DNA of 64,000 bases, taken from positions 1,684,001-1,748,000 of the forward strand of contig NZ_PDJO01000001.1 of the NCBI RefSeq assembly GCF_002563775.1. Direction: 5' to 3'. The position numbers and the translations under genes are program-made. This document shows positions 49,409 to 58,040 of the stretch, one piece after another. Within the stretch, counting starts at the first letter, position 1, and each line of letters begins with the position of its first letter. The notes beneath the pieces are model-generated. The model saw only the letters and a list, made by a program, of their open reading frames with translations. It ran no database searches and was not told where the DNA came from. Source of the stretch: Thioclava sp. ES.031. GTDB lineage: Bacteria > Pseudomonadota > Alphaproteobacteria > Rhodobacterales > Rhodobacteraceae.

Positions 49409-52400
49409 ATGACGATCAAACTGGCCGGAGCCGATCTCGATTATCTGCTGCAACAAGCGAATATCCTGAACGATTATTCGCGACTGACGAGTGCGCTCGA
49501 CCCGAACGGGGTGCGCGAAGTGTCGGGCTATAACAACAACCTCGCGGGCGGCTATACCGTCGGCGCGGATGGCACGATCGTCTGGACCGGCGGCAATGTG
49601 CATCCCGATTGGGGGCAGGCCGATACCGAGTTCCTGCGCATGTTCACCACCAACCACCCGACCGAGCCGGAATACGGCACCTCTTACGCCACCGTGCAGA
49701 AGATGTGGGTGACGCTGGTGCTGCCCGACAGCGAGGGCCGCCTTCCCGACGATCCCGATTATGTCGCGACCTCCAAGCAGGTGCTGGTCGACAACCCGAT
49801 GTCGATGTCGCCCTCGATGTTCGTGGCGGATGGGGCAGGGAACCTGCCCGGCGATCCCGACTACACGCCCACCGTCGATGCGATGTCGATGATGGTGGCG
49901 ATGTCGGATGCGCAGGCGGAGTATCAGTTCGGCACGGACGGCTCGACGCTCGACATTCTCAACAGCTCGGTCGTGGTGGATTCCACCCCGCGTCTGATCT
50001 CGGAGCTGATCACCAGCTCGAATGTCGACATGACCGATCCGAACTACAATCCGGCCGCCGTGGCCGCGATGAACAATCTAGGCGGCGAGGCCGTGGACGT
50101 GTCGAACTCGGTCGTGGGCGACATCACCACCGCCTTCATGCCGAACCCCGGCATCCTCGGCGGCGTGACCTATAACGAATGGTTCGTGGCCTTCGGTCAG
50201 TTCTTCGATCACGGGCTGGACTTCATCCAGAAGACCGGCGGCGTGGTGATGATCCCGCTGAGCGAGAACGACCCGCTTTGGATCGACCCGGCCGATCCGG
50301 CTTACATCCCCGGCGTCTCGAACGTGATGATGCTGAGCCGCGCGAAACTGTCGAACCCCGATACGGATTTCGACGAGAACGGCAACCTGCTGCCGGGTGT
50401 CACGCCGCTCTACAACAACAATACCGGCCTGATGATCGACCAGAGCCAGACCTACGGCTCGCATGAGGCGGTCAATGTGCTGCTGCGCCAATACGATGCC
50501 GATGGCACGGTCACCGGCGCCCTGATCACCGGGGCCGAGGACGGGATCGTCCATCGTCCCGATGCGAATGGCACTCTCGTGGCGCTCGACGTCTCGATGG
50601 GCGCGGCGATGGCGCCCGATGGCACGATGGTCGACGGCAAGGATGAGCTGGCGACCTGGGCCGACATGAAGGTCAACGCGACGCGCATCGGGATCGAGCT
50701 GGTCGACACCGATGTCCTCGACTGCCCGTGGATCAACGCGGATGCGATCGGGCGGCTGAATTACACCCCGCAGAGCGATTTCCTGTTCCGCTCGGATCAG
50801 AGCATCGCCGATCTCGAGGCGATCGCCACGACCACCGGGATCGAGATCGGGGGCGTGACCTACACCTCCTTCGCCGATCTGGCGGCGGCTGGCTACGACC
50901 CCTATGTGCGCTGGACGCTGCAGGATGCGATGGAGGGCAAATGCGCCGCGGCCGATATCGGCGAGGTGCGCACCACCAATCAGGCGGTCCTTCTGGATAT
51001 CGCGCATGGCGCCTCGCCGGGCGCCGATTTTCAGGGCAATGAGCTCGACCCGGCCTCCGACCCGAATGCGGGCGCCTTCACCTACGATGACGCGCTTCTG
51101 GCCCGCCACAAGGTCTCCGGCGATGGCCGCGTGAACGAGAATATCACGCTGACCTCGGTGCACCACGTCTTCCACGAAGAGCACAACATTCAAGCCCGCA
51201 ACGTCATGATGTCGGCGGTCCGCGATGCGATCGCAAGCGGCGATATCGACGGGCTGAACGGCACGGATGCGGCGAATGAAGGCTGGCTGGCGGTGGATAT
51301 CGACCAGATCACCTTCGACAGCTGGGCTGGCACCGATCTGACCGACGACGCGGCTGTGCAGGCCATCGTCGACAGCCTCACCTGGGATGGCGAGCGCGTC
51401 TATCAGGCCGCGCGCATCATCACCGAGAGCGAATACAACCATATCGCGGTCGACCAATACATGGGCACGCTCTACCCGGCGCTGCCGGAATTCGTGTCCT
51501 ATTCCGCCGATATCAACCTCAATATCAGCCTCGAATTCTCGCAGGCCGTGTTCCGTCTGGGTCATTCGCAGCTGCGCGAGACCGTTCAGATCGCGGTGAC
51601 CGACGAGGCGGGCGTCAATCCCGGCGAGCCGGGCTATGTGCCGACCTATGTCGAGAAGGGCCTCTTCGACGTCTTTCTCAATCCCGATCAGTTTGACGTC
51701 TATGGCGCGTCCGGGATCGCGGCGGGTCTGCTGACCCAGCAGGGCAACGAAATGGATGAATTCGTCACCGCCGCGCTGCAACAGTCGTTGGTGGGTGTGC
51801 CGCTCGATCTGCCCGCGCTGAATATCGCGCGCGGTCGCGATGTCGGGCTGCCGACGCTCAACGAGCTGCGCATGGAAGTCTTCGACGGGCTGACCCAGAA
51901 CACGTCGAACAATACCAACGGCTCGGGCATCGCGCCCTATCACAGCTGGGAAGATTTCGGGGCGCATCTGCGCACGCCGGAATCGCTGGTGAACTTCATC
52001 GCCGCTTATGGGCGGGACGAAGACGGCACGTTCGGGCTGCAAGCCGCGCGCGACGCCTATCAGGCGGGCACGGGCGAGCTTTATGAGATCCGCGCGGCGG
52101 CGCAGGCGATCCTCGATGCCGCAGCCGATGCGTCCGATCCGATGCATGACGCGGCACTGATGTTCATGCGTGGATCGGGAGAGCCGACCTATACGCCGGG
52201 TGTGGGCTGGTCGCTCTCGGGCGGGCAGGGCGATCAGGGGTTCTGGGATATCGACCTCTGGGTCGGCGGTCTGGCCGAACAGGCGATGTTCGACGGCCCG
52301 CTCGGCACCACCTTCAGCTTCATCATGCTGGACTTCACTCAGCGCCTGCAGGATGGCGACCGCTTCTACTACCTCTACCGGATGCCAGTCGGCCACCATC

Positions 52401-55400
52401 TGGGCGATCAGATCATCGGCGAGCAATTCGCCCATCTGATCATGCGCACCACCGGGCTGGAGCATATCCCGGATGCCTTCGCCACGCCCTCGGCGACCTA
52501 TGTGCTCGACGGGACGACCTCGAGCGGCGACTACCACGACAATGCGCGCGACGGTCTGCTGGGTGTCGATGACGCCTATGGCGACAACGACTACTTCAAC
52601 GCGACGCTGGAGCGGCTGCCCGACGAGGTGCGCCAGATCGATGTCGGCAATGGCAGCTTTGAGGATCAGTTGCTGGGCGGCGGCGTCGGCACGACCAACA
52701 CCAACGGCACCTATCTGAACGGCGCGCCGCAAGGCTGGCAGCTGACCAATGGCGGCACCTGGGCGCCCGAGACCGAAGTGCTCCCGGCTGACCCGAACCC
52801 GCCGGTGGATGGCGCGATGCTGACCGGCGATCAGGTGGCCTATATGGGCAATGGCGCGATCCTGTCGAAGACGGTGGAGACGCCGTTGGTGGAGGACGCC
52901 ACCTATACGCTGACCTTCGACGTGATCGACCGGCTCGACCGGGTCGCCACGGGTGGCGAGGCGAAGCTGTTCGACAGCGACGGGAACCTGTTGGGCTCCG
53001 TGATCTTCGATCCGCCCACCGAGAATGGGGGTAAGGTGACGGTGACACTCGTGAGTGACCCGATCCCGGCGGGCTCGGCTGGGCTGGACCTGCGCATCGT
53101 GATCGAGAAATTCGATCTCGCGGGCTCGACCGACCAGATCCTGATCGACAATGTCCAACTCACCGAGACCGTCCCCGGCGGTCCGGCCAATGACGGCCAT
53201 ATCACGGTGATCGGCCTCTCGGGCGACGACTTCATCGTCGGGGCCTTGGGCGATGACGTGCTCTATGGCGATGAGGGCAATGACCGCATCGAGGGCGCAC
53301 AGGGCAACGACCATATCTATGGCGGCGACGGCGACGACTACATCACCGATTACGAGAATGACGACTTCATCCTCGGCGGGAACGGCAATGACACGATCTT
53401 TGCGGGCCCCGGTGTGCTCGATACCTCGCACGGCAACGCGGGCGATGACGAGGTCCATGGCGGCGATGGCATCGACGAGGTCTTCGGCGACGATGGCAAT
53501 GACCGGCTCTATGGCGAGGGCGATACCGACCTGATGATGGGCGGTGACGGCAACGATTACATGGATGGCGGCGACAGCGTCGACGAGATGTTCGGCGGCA
53601 ACGGCGCGGACTGGATGGTCGGCGGCGTGGGCGACGATAACATCAATGGCGGCTCGGGCAATGACCTACTCGAAGGGGGGCTCGGCCCGACCGCGAATGA
53701 TGGCGACCGTCTCAACGGCGACAGCCCCGCGCAGCTCAACCCGGTGATCGAGTTCAACGGCGACGGCACCGAGGGCGACATGGATATCGGCTCCTACGAG
53801 GACGCCTATATCAACGTGGTCGCGAACCTGCAGACCTCGAACAACGCAGGCACCGGCTCCGTGCTGATGGACCAATATGCGTTCCTCGAAGGGCTTGTCG
53901 GCTCGCAATATAATGACGATCTGACCGGCGCGGATGAGAACGGCATCGGCTCGAACGGCGCCAATAACTACCTCGTGGGCGGCGGCGGAGACGACCGTTT
54001 GACCGGCTTGGGCGATGGCGGCGACGAGAGCACAGGTCAGGCCGATTTCATCTTCGGCGACGCCGTGATCGTGGATGCGGACCTCTACTGGATCGGCGAC
54101 AACCGCCACGACCAGACAGTCACCGTGACCGGCTTCATCGAGGACTGGTATGGCACCGGCGACACCCGCGTTCAGTTCTCCGACGGCTCGCTGGGCCATA
54201 TCCTCGGCGATACCGGGGCGGAAGGCACCGATACGGCGCTCTATACTGGCAACCGCGACGACTACCGGATCGAGCTGATCTCGATGAACGGCCAGCAAGC
54301 GGTGAAGATCACCGATCTGCGCAACGGCACCGACAATCAGGGCAACCCGGTCGCGACCGATGGGGTGGATATCCTCGTGGGCGTCGAATGGGCCGAGTTC
54401 GCGAATGGCGAGACGATCTCGCTCAATCCCGATCCGATGTCGGATATCATGATGAACGCAACGGGGAGAACCGACGGCACGCTTGCACGGCTGAGTGCGG
54501 ATGTGCCCTTCGGCGGGCAGGCGAGCTATGAGCTGCTCTCGGGCACGCCGGATATCCGGCTTCGCGGTGCCAACGACGATCAGTTGCGCGTCGCGGGCGG
54601 GCTTGGCGATAACGAGACGCATAGCGCGACGATCCGCGCGACCGACGCCTCTGGTACGCAGGTGACGGAGACCTTCGACATCGTCACCGGCGATGCCGGG
54701 GACAACATGATCGACCTGAGCGCGGCCACCAACGACACGACCGTCTACGGTCGCGAGGGCAACGACTCGATCACCGGCGGGTCGGGCAACGATTCCTTCG
54801 TCTGGACCGTGACCAACCAGCGGCGCAACCAGCCCGAACGCCCGGACGGTCGGGACTTCGTGGATGGCGGGACCAATGGTACGGCGGGGGATCGCTTCGT
54901 GGTCTCCGGCAATAACACCCGCGAGACCTTCGCGATCTACACGATCGCAGCCGCGGCGCTTGCCGGGATCACGGCGGAGAATGCCGCCGCCGAGATCATC
55001 ATCACCCGCGATGGCGAGGTGATTGCCGAGCTTGCCAATATCGAGGAGATCACGATCAACACGCTCGACGTGACCGCCGATAACGGCAATGGCGGGCTCG
55101 ATGGCGGCAACACCGGCGGACGGCGCGGGGATTTCGTCGAGATCTTGGGCGATTTCTCGGGCACGAGCCTCGCCTATTCGACGATCACCATCAACGGCGA
55201 TGGCGCTGATGATACAGTCGACATCTCCGGGCTTACCTCCGATCACCGCATCGTCTTCAACGGCGGCGGCGGCGATGACGTGGTGGTGGGCGGCGAACGT
55301 CCGCAGGATGTGCTCAACGGCGCCCGCCACGGCACGCGCTCCGACAGCTCCGATCAGGACAGCCCGGATAGCGACAGCGATGCCGGAACCGACAGCGCGA

Positions 55401-56191
55401 TGCCCGACGGGCTGGTGCTGGTGGGCGACGACACCGCCGAGACCTTCATCGGGATGGAGGGCAATGACGTCATCTTCGCAGGCGGCGGCGCGGACAATGC
55501 GCTCGGCAACGAGGGCGACGACATGATCTTCGGCGACGGGGGCGCGGATCGTCTCTTCGGCGGCGAGGGCGACGACGTCATTGAGGCTGGCAAAGGCCGC
55601 GACATGGTCTTTGCCGATGACGGCGACGATACGGTGATCGCGACCGAAGACGACGGGGTCGACAGCTACTGGGGCGGGGAGGGCTCGGATACGCTCGACT
55701 ACGCCGCGATCCAGGCCTCGGTGGAGGTCGATCTGGGCCACGGCACCAATGGTCACGGTCAGGTGATGATCGGCGAGACCGCGGATCAGATCTACAGCTT
55801 CGAGAATGTCATCACCGGCAGCGGCGACGACACGATCATCGCCAACAGCGCGGTCAACGTGATGGATGGCGGGGGCGGTCACGACACTTTCGTGTTCAAC
55901 GCGGCCGCCGATGCCGATGGCGATCGGATCAACGGTTTCGCACCGGGCGACAAGATCGACCTGAGCGGGATCGACGCCGATCAGGGCGCGGCAGGGGCGC
56001 AATCCTTCGTCCTGTTCGCGGCGGGCGATTTCAGCGCCGCGGGCGAGCTGCGCGTCTCCTACGAGATGCGCGACGATGGCGAGCACACGATCGTCGCGGG
56101 CAATGTCGACGACGATCTGGAGGCCGATTTCGAGATCGACATCGCGGGCCGTCACATTCTCGACGCCTCTGATTTCAACGGGGTGAATTAA
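49409..56191 (+). CDS. Giant secreted animal-type haem peroxidase with RTX repeats
   Basis: A 2260-residue protein of the peroxidase-cyclooxygenase superfamily, exported by the type I system encoded next to it. It has no N-terminal signal peptide. Compared with human myeloperoxidase, FGQFFDHGLDF gives Gln264, ester-type Asp267 and distal His268; GDGRVNENITL gives Arg574 and Glu577; FRLGHSQLRE gives proximal His719; RGRDVGLP is at 808-815. The myeloperoxidase Met243 position is Asn578 and the calcium-binding Asp96 position is Gly269. Residues about 1077-1254 look like a jelly-roll binding domain. RTX repeats lie at about 1268-1427 and 2004-2077, followed by a C-terminal serralysin-like secretion domain. 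Large bacterial proteins of this design include MopA manganese oxidases; function here is inferred. Confidence 0.93.
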   Translation: MTIKLAGADLDYLLQQANILNDYSRLTSALDPNGVREVSGYNNNLAGGYTVGADGTIVWTGGNVHPDWGQADTEFLRMFTTNHPTEPEYGTSYATVQKMWVTLVLPDSEGRLPDDPDYVATSKQVLVDNPMSMSPSMFVADGAGNLPGDPDYTPTVDAMSMMVAMSDAQAEYQFGTDGSTLDILNSSVVVDSTPRLISELITSSNVDMTDPNYNPAAVAAMNNLGGEAVDVSNSVVGDITTAFMPNPGILGGVTYNEWFVAFGQFFDHGLDFIQKTGGVVMIPLSENDPLWIDPADPAYIPGVSNVMMLSRAKLSNPDTDFDENGNLLPGVTPLYNNNTGLMIDQSQTYGSHEAVNVLLRQYDADGTVTGALITGAEDGIVHRPDANGTLVALDVSMGAAMAPDGTMVDGKDELATWADMKVNATRIGIELVDTDVLDCPWINADAIGRLNYTPQSDFLFRSDQSIADLEAIATTTGIEIGGVTYTSFADLAAAGYDPYVRWTLQDAMEGKCAAADIGEVRTTNQAVLLDIAHGASPGADFQGNELDPASDPNAGAFTYDDALLARHKVSGDGRVNENITLTSVHHVFHEEHNIQARNVMMSAVRDAIASGDIDGLNGTDAANEGWLAVDIDQITFDSWAGTDLTDDAAVQAIVDSLTWDGERVYQAARIITESEYNHIAVDQYMGTLYPALPEFVSYSADINLNISLEFSQAVFRLGHSQLRETVQIAVTDEAGVNPGEPGYVPTYVEKGLFDVFLNPDQFDVYGASGIAAGLLTQQGNEMDEFVTAALQQSLVGVPLDLPALNIARGRDVGLPTLNELRMEVFDGLTQNTSNNTNGSGIAPYHSWEDFGAHLRTPESLVNFIAAYGRDEDGTFGLQAARDAYQAGTGELYEIRAAAQAILDAAADASDPMHDAALMFMRGSGEPTYTPGVGWSLSGGQGDQGFWDIDLWVGGLAEQAMFDGPLGTTFSFIMLDFTQRLQDGDRFYYLYRMPVGHHLGDQIIGEQFAHLIMRTTGLEHIPDAFATPSATYVLDGTTSSGDYHDNARDGLLGVDDAYGDNDYFNATLERLPDEVRQIDVGNGSFEDQLLGGGVGTTNTNGTYLNGAPQGWQLTNGGTWAPETEVLPADPNPPVDGAMLTGDQVAYMGNGAILSKTVETPLVEDATYTLTFDVIDRLDRVATGGEAKLFDSDGNLLGSVIFDPPTENGGKVTVTLVSDPIPAGSAGLDLRIVIEKFDLAGSTDQILIDNVQLTETVPGGPANDGHITVIGLSGDDFIVGALGDDVLYGDEGNDRIEGAQGNDHIYGGDGDDYITDYENDDFILGGNGNDTIFAGPGVLDTSHGNAGDDEVHGGDGIDEVFGDDGNDRLYGEGDTDLMMGGDGNDYMDGGDSVDEMFGGNGADWMVGGVGDDNINGGSGNDLLEGGLGPTANDGDRLNGDSPAQLNPVIEFNGDGTEGDMDIGSYEDAYINVVANLQTSNNAGTGSVLMDQYAFLEGLVGSQYNDDLTGADENGIGSNGANNYLVGGGGDDRLTGLGDGGDESTGQADFIFGDAVIVDADLYWIGDNRHDQTVTVTGFIEDWYGTGDTRVQFSDGSLGHILGDTGAEGTDTALYTGNRDDYRIELISMNGQQAVKITDLRNGTDNQGNPVATDGVDILVGVEWAEFANGETISLNPDPMSDIMMNATGRTDGTLARLSADVPFGGQASYELLSGTPDIRLRGANDDQLRVAGGLGDNETHSATIRATDASGTQVTETFDIVTGDAGDNMIDLSAATNDTTVYGREGNDSITGGSGNDSFVWTVTNQRRNQPERPDGRDFVDGGTNGTAGDRFVVSGNNTRETFAIYTIAAAALAGITAENAAAEIIITRDGEVIAELANIEEITINTLDVTADNGNGGLDGGNTGGRRGDFVEILGDFSGTSLAYSTITINGDGADDTVDISGLTSDHRIVFNGGGGDDVVVGGERPQDVLNGARHGTRSDSSDQDSPDSDSDAGTDSAMPDGLVLVGDDTAETFIGMEGNDVIFAGGGADNALGNEGDDMIFGDGGADRLFGGEGDDVIEAGKGRDMVFADDGDDTVIATEDDGVDSYWGGEGSDTLDYAAIQASVEVDLGHGTNGHGQVMIGETADQIYSFENVITGSGDDTIIANSAVNVMDGGGGHDTFVFNAAADADGDRINGFAPGDKIDLSGIDADQGAAGAQSFVLFAAGDFSAAGELRVSYEMRDDGEHTIVAGNVDDDLEADFEIDIAGRHILDASDFNGVN
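53210..53690 (+). repeat. RTX calcium-binding repeat block 1 in the haem peroxidase
   Basis: Encodes more than a dozen glycine-aspartate nonapeptides of the GGxGxDxUx type (for example GGDGDDYIT, GGNGNDTIF), about residues 1268-1427. They fold into calcium-bound beta rolls after export. The DNA repetition reflects the peptide pattern, not a separate genetic element. Confidence 0.9.
55420..55640 (+). repeat. RTX repeat block 2 in the haem peroxidase
   Basis: A second, shorter run of GGxGxDxUx nonapeptides (GGEGDDVIEAGKGRDMVF) at about residues 2004-2077, close to the C-terminal secretion domain, as is usual for type I substrates. Confidence 0.88.
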
Positions 56192-56264
56192 GGGGGTAGC
56201 GCCCGGCGGAGGGGTCCGCCGGGCGTGATTTTTCAAAGTCTCAAGATCTTGGTGGGAGGATCAC

Positions 56265-58037
56265 ATGAGCAATGCACGTCGCCGTTTCCAAGCCAGCGAA
56301 GAGCTCGTCTCCGAGCGTCTCGGCCGCTATCGCGGGCTGATCATCTTTCTTCTCGGCCTGTCCTTCGTGATCAGCCTTCTGGCGCTGACAGGCTCGTTCT
56401 ACATGCTGCAGATCTACGACCGGGCGCTGACAAGCGGTTCGGTTCCGACGCTGCTGGCGCTCTCGGTTCTGGCCATCGCACTCTACCTGTTTCAGGGGCT
56501 GTTCGATGTGCTGCGCAACCAGATCCTCGTGCGCGTCGGCGCGCGGATCGACAACCGCCTCGCGCCGCTCACGCATCGCGTTGCGATCGAGATGCCGCGT
56601 TTCGGCTATTCCACCTCCGAGGCGCTGGAGCGGGGCCGTGACGTCGACACGATCCGCAGCTTCGTCTCGGGGGCAGGGGCCATTGCGCTTCTGGATCTGC
56701 CGTGGATGCCGCTGTTTCTGGGCTTCGTCTATCTGCTGCACCCGCTGCTGGGGCTGATGACCATCGGCGGGGCCTGCGTGCTGATCACGCTGACCGTCAT
56801 CACCGAGATGATGTCGCGCCGCTCGGGTCGGGAGCTGCAGAAGGCCTCCATCGCCCGCGCGATGATCGCCGACACCAACACGCGTAACGCCGATGTGCTG
56901 CACGCGATGGGGTTCGGGCGCCGCGCGGTCGAGCGGTTCGACACCGCCAATGCCGAGCATCTGCGTCTTCATGCGCGCACCAGCGACATCACCGGCACGC
57001 TCAGCGGGCTGTCGAAGGTCACCCGGATGATGCTGCAATCGGCGCTGCTGGGACTTGGCGCTTACTTGACCATCGTGGGCGAGCTGTCGCCCGGTGCGAT
57101 CATCGCCTGTTCGGTGGCCGCGTCGCGTGCGCTCGCGCCGGTGGAGATGGCGATCGGCAACTGGAAGGGCTTCGTAGCGGCGCGGCGCAGCCATGCGCGG
57201 CTGCGCGACACGCTCGCCACCATCGAAGACGATGACAGCATGGTCGCGCTGCCGGCCCCGTCCGAGAGCTTCACGGTCGAAGGGATGACGGTTGTGGCCC
57301 CCGGGTCCGGCGCGGTCCTGCTGGGCGATGTCAGCTTCGATCTCAAAGCGGGCGACGGGCTGGGACTGATCGGACCTTCGGGCTCGGGCAAAACGACGCT
57401 CGCCAAAGGGATCGTCGGCATCTGGCCGCTCTTGCGGGGGCATGTTCGGTTCGACGGGGCCGCGCTCGATCAATGGCGGGTGGACCTTCTGGGCGATCAT
57501 ATCGGCTACCTGCCGCAGGAGGTTTCGCTGATGGAGGGCACTGTCGCCGAGAATATCGCGCGATTTGCGCCGGACGCGACCGATGCAGATGTGGTGGCGG
57601 CGGCGAAGGCTGCGGGCGCGCATCAGACGATCATCCATCTGCCCGACGGCTATCAGACGCAGCTCGGCCCCTTCGGCACCTCGCTTTCCGCCGGACAACG
57701 GCAGCGCGTCGGACTTGCGCGTGCGCTTTATGGGGCGCCCTTCCTCGTGGTGCTGGACGAACCGAACTCGAACCTCGACGCCGATGGCGAAGCGGCGCTC
57801 AGCGCGGCCATCGCGTCGGTCCGGGGCCGGGGCGGCATCGTCGTGGTGATCGCGCATCGCCCCAAGGCGCTGGAATCCGTCAATCTCGTTGGCTTCGTTC
57901 AGGGCGGCAAGCTGGTGGCCTTCGGTCCGAAAGACGAGATCGTCAACCGATCCGTCGGGCTCAAACCGCTGCCCAAGGGCAAACGCCCCGCTCCGGCGGC
58001 GGAGCTGGGGGACAGCATCGAGCAGGCGGTGGGCTGA
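56265..58037 (+). CDS. Type I secretion ABC transporter (PrtD type)
   Basis: Inner-membrane ATPase-permease that exports RTX proteins directly across both membranes. The 590 residues start with a membrane domain (RGLIIFLLGLSFVISLLALT onward, about six helices), without a C39 peptidase domain, as in PrtD. The ATPase domain has Walker A GPSGSGKT, signature LSAGQRQRV and Walker B FLVVLDEPNSNLD. It lies 73 bases after the peroxidase and 3 bases before the second RTX gene. Confidence 0.94.
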   Translation: MSNARRRFQASEELVSERLGRYRGLIIFLLGLSFVISLLALTGSFYMLQIYDRALTSGSVPTLLALSVLAIALYLFQGLFDVLRNQILVRVGARIDNRLAPLTHRVAIEMPRFGYSTSEALERGRDVDTIRSFVSGAGAIALLDLPWMPLFLGFVYLLHPLLGLMTIGGACVLITLTVITEMMSRRSGRELQKASIARAMIADTNTRNADVLHAMGFGRRAVERFDTANAEHLRLHARTSDITGTLSGLSKVTRMMLQSALLGLGAYLTIVGELSPGAIIACSVAASRALAPVEMAIGNWKGFVAARRSHARLRDTLATIEDDDSMVALPAPSESFTVEGMTVVAPGSGAVLLGDVSFDLKAGDGLGLIGPSGSGKTTLAKGIVGIWPLLRGHVRFDGAALDQWRVDLLGDHIGYLPQEVSLMEGTVAENIARFAPDATDADVVAAAKAAGAHQTIIHLPDGYQTQLGPFGTSLSAGQRQRVGLARALYGAPFLVVLDEPNSNLDADGEAALSAAIASVRGRGGIVVVIAHRPKALESVNLVGFVQGGKLVAFGPKDEIVNRSVGLKPLPKGKRPAPAAELGDSIEQAVG

Positions 58038-58040
58038 GCC

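Noticed and set aside
50078..53458. A 1126-codon antisense frame within the haem peroxidase gene
   Set aside because: It mirrors the sense gene and has no domain or ribosome site; the sense strand has a full catalytic residue set.
53210..53690. Short regularly spaced DNA similarities resembling a CRISPR or satellite array
   Set aside because: The periodicity is 27 bases in frame, encoding RTX nonapeptides inside a gene; units are degenerate and there are no unique spacers.
53666..56236. An 856-codon antisense frame within the RTX part of the peroxidase
   Set aside because: Compositional shadow of Gly/Asp-rich RTX codons; no independent evidence of coding.
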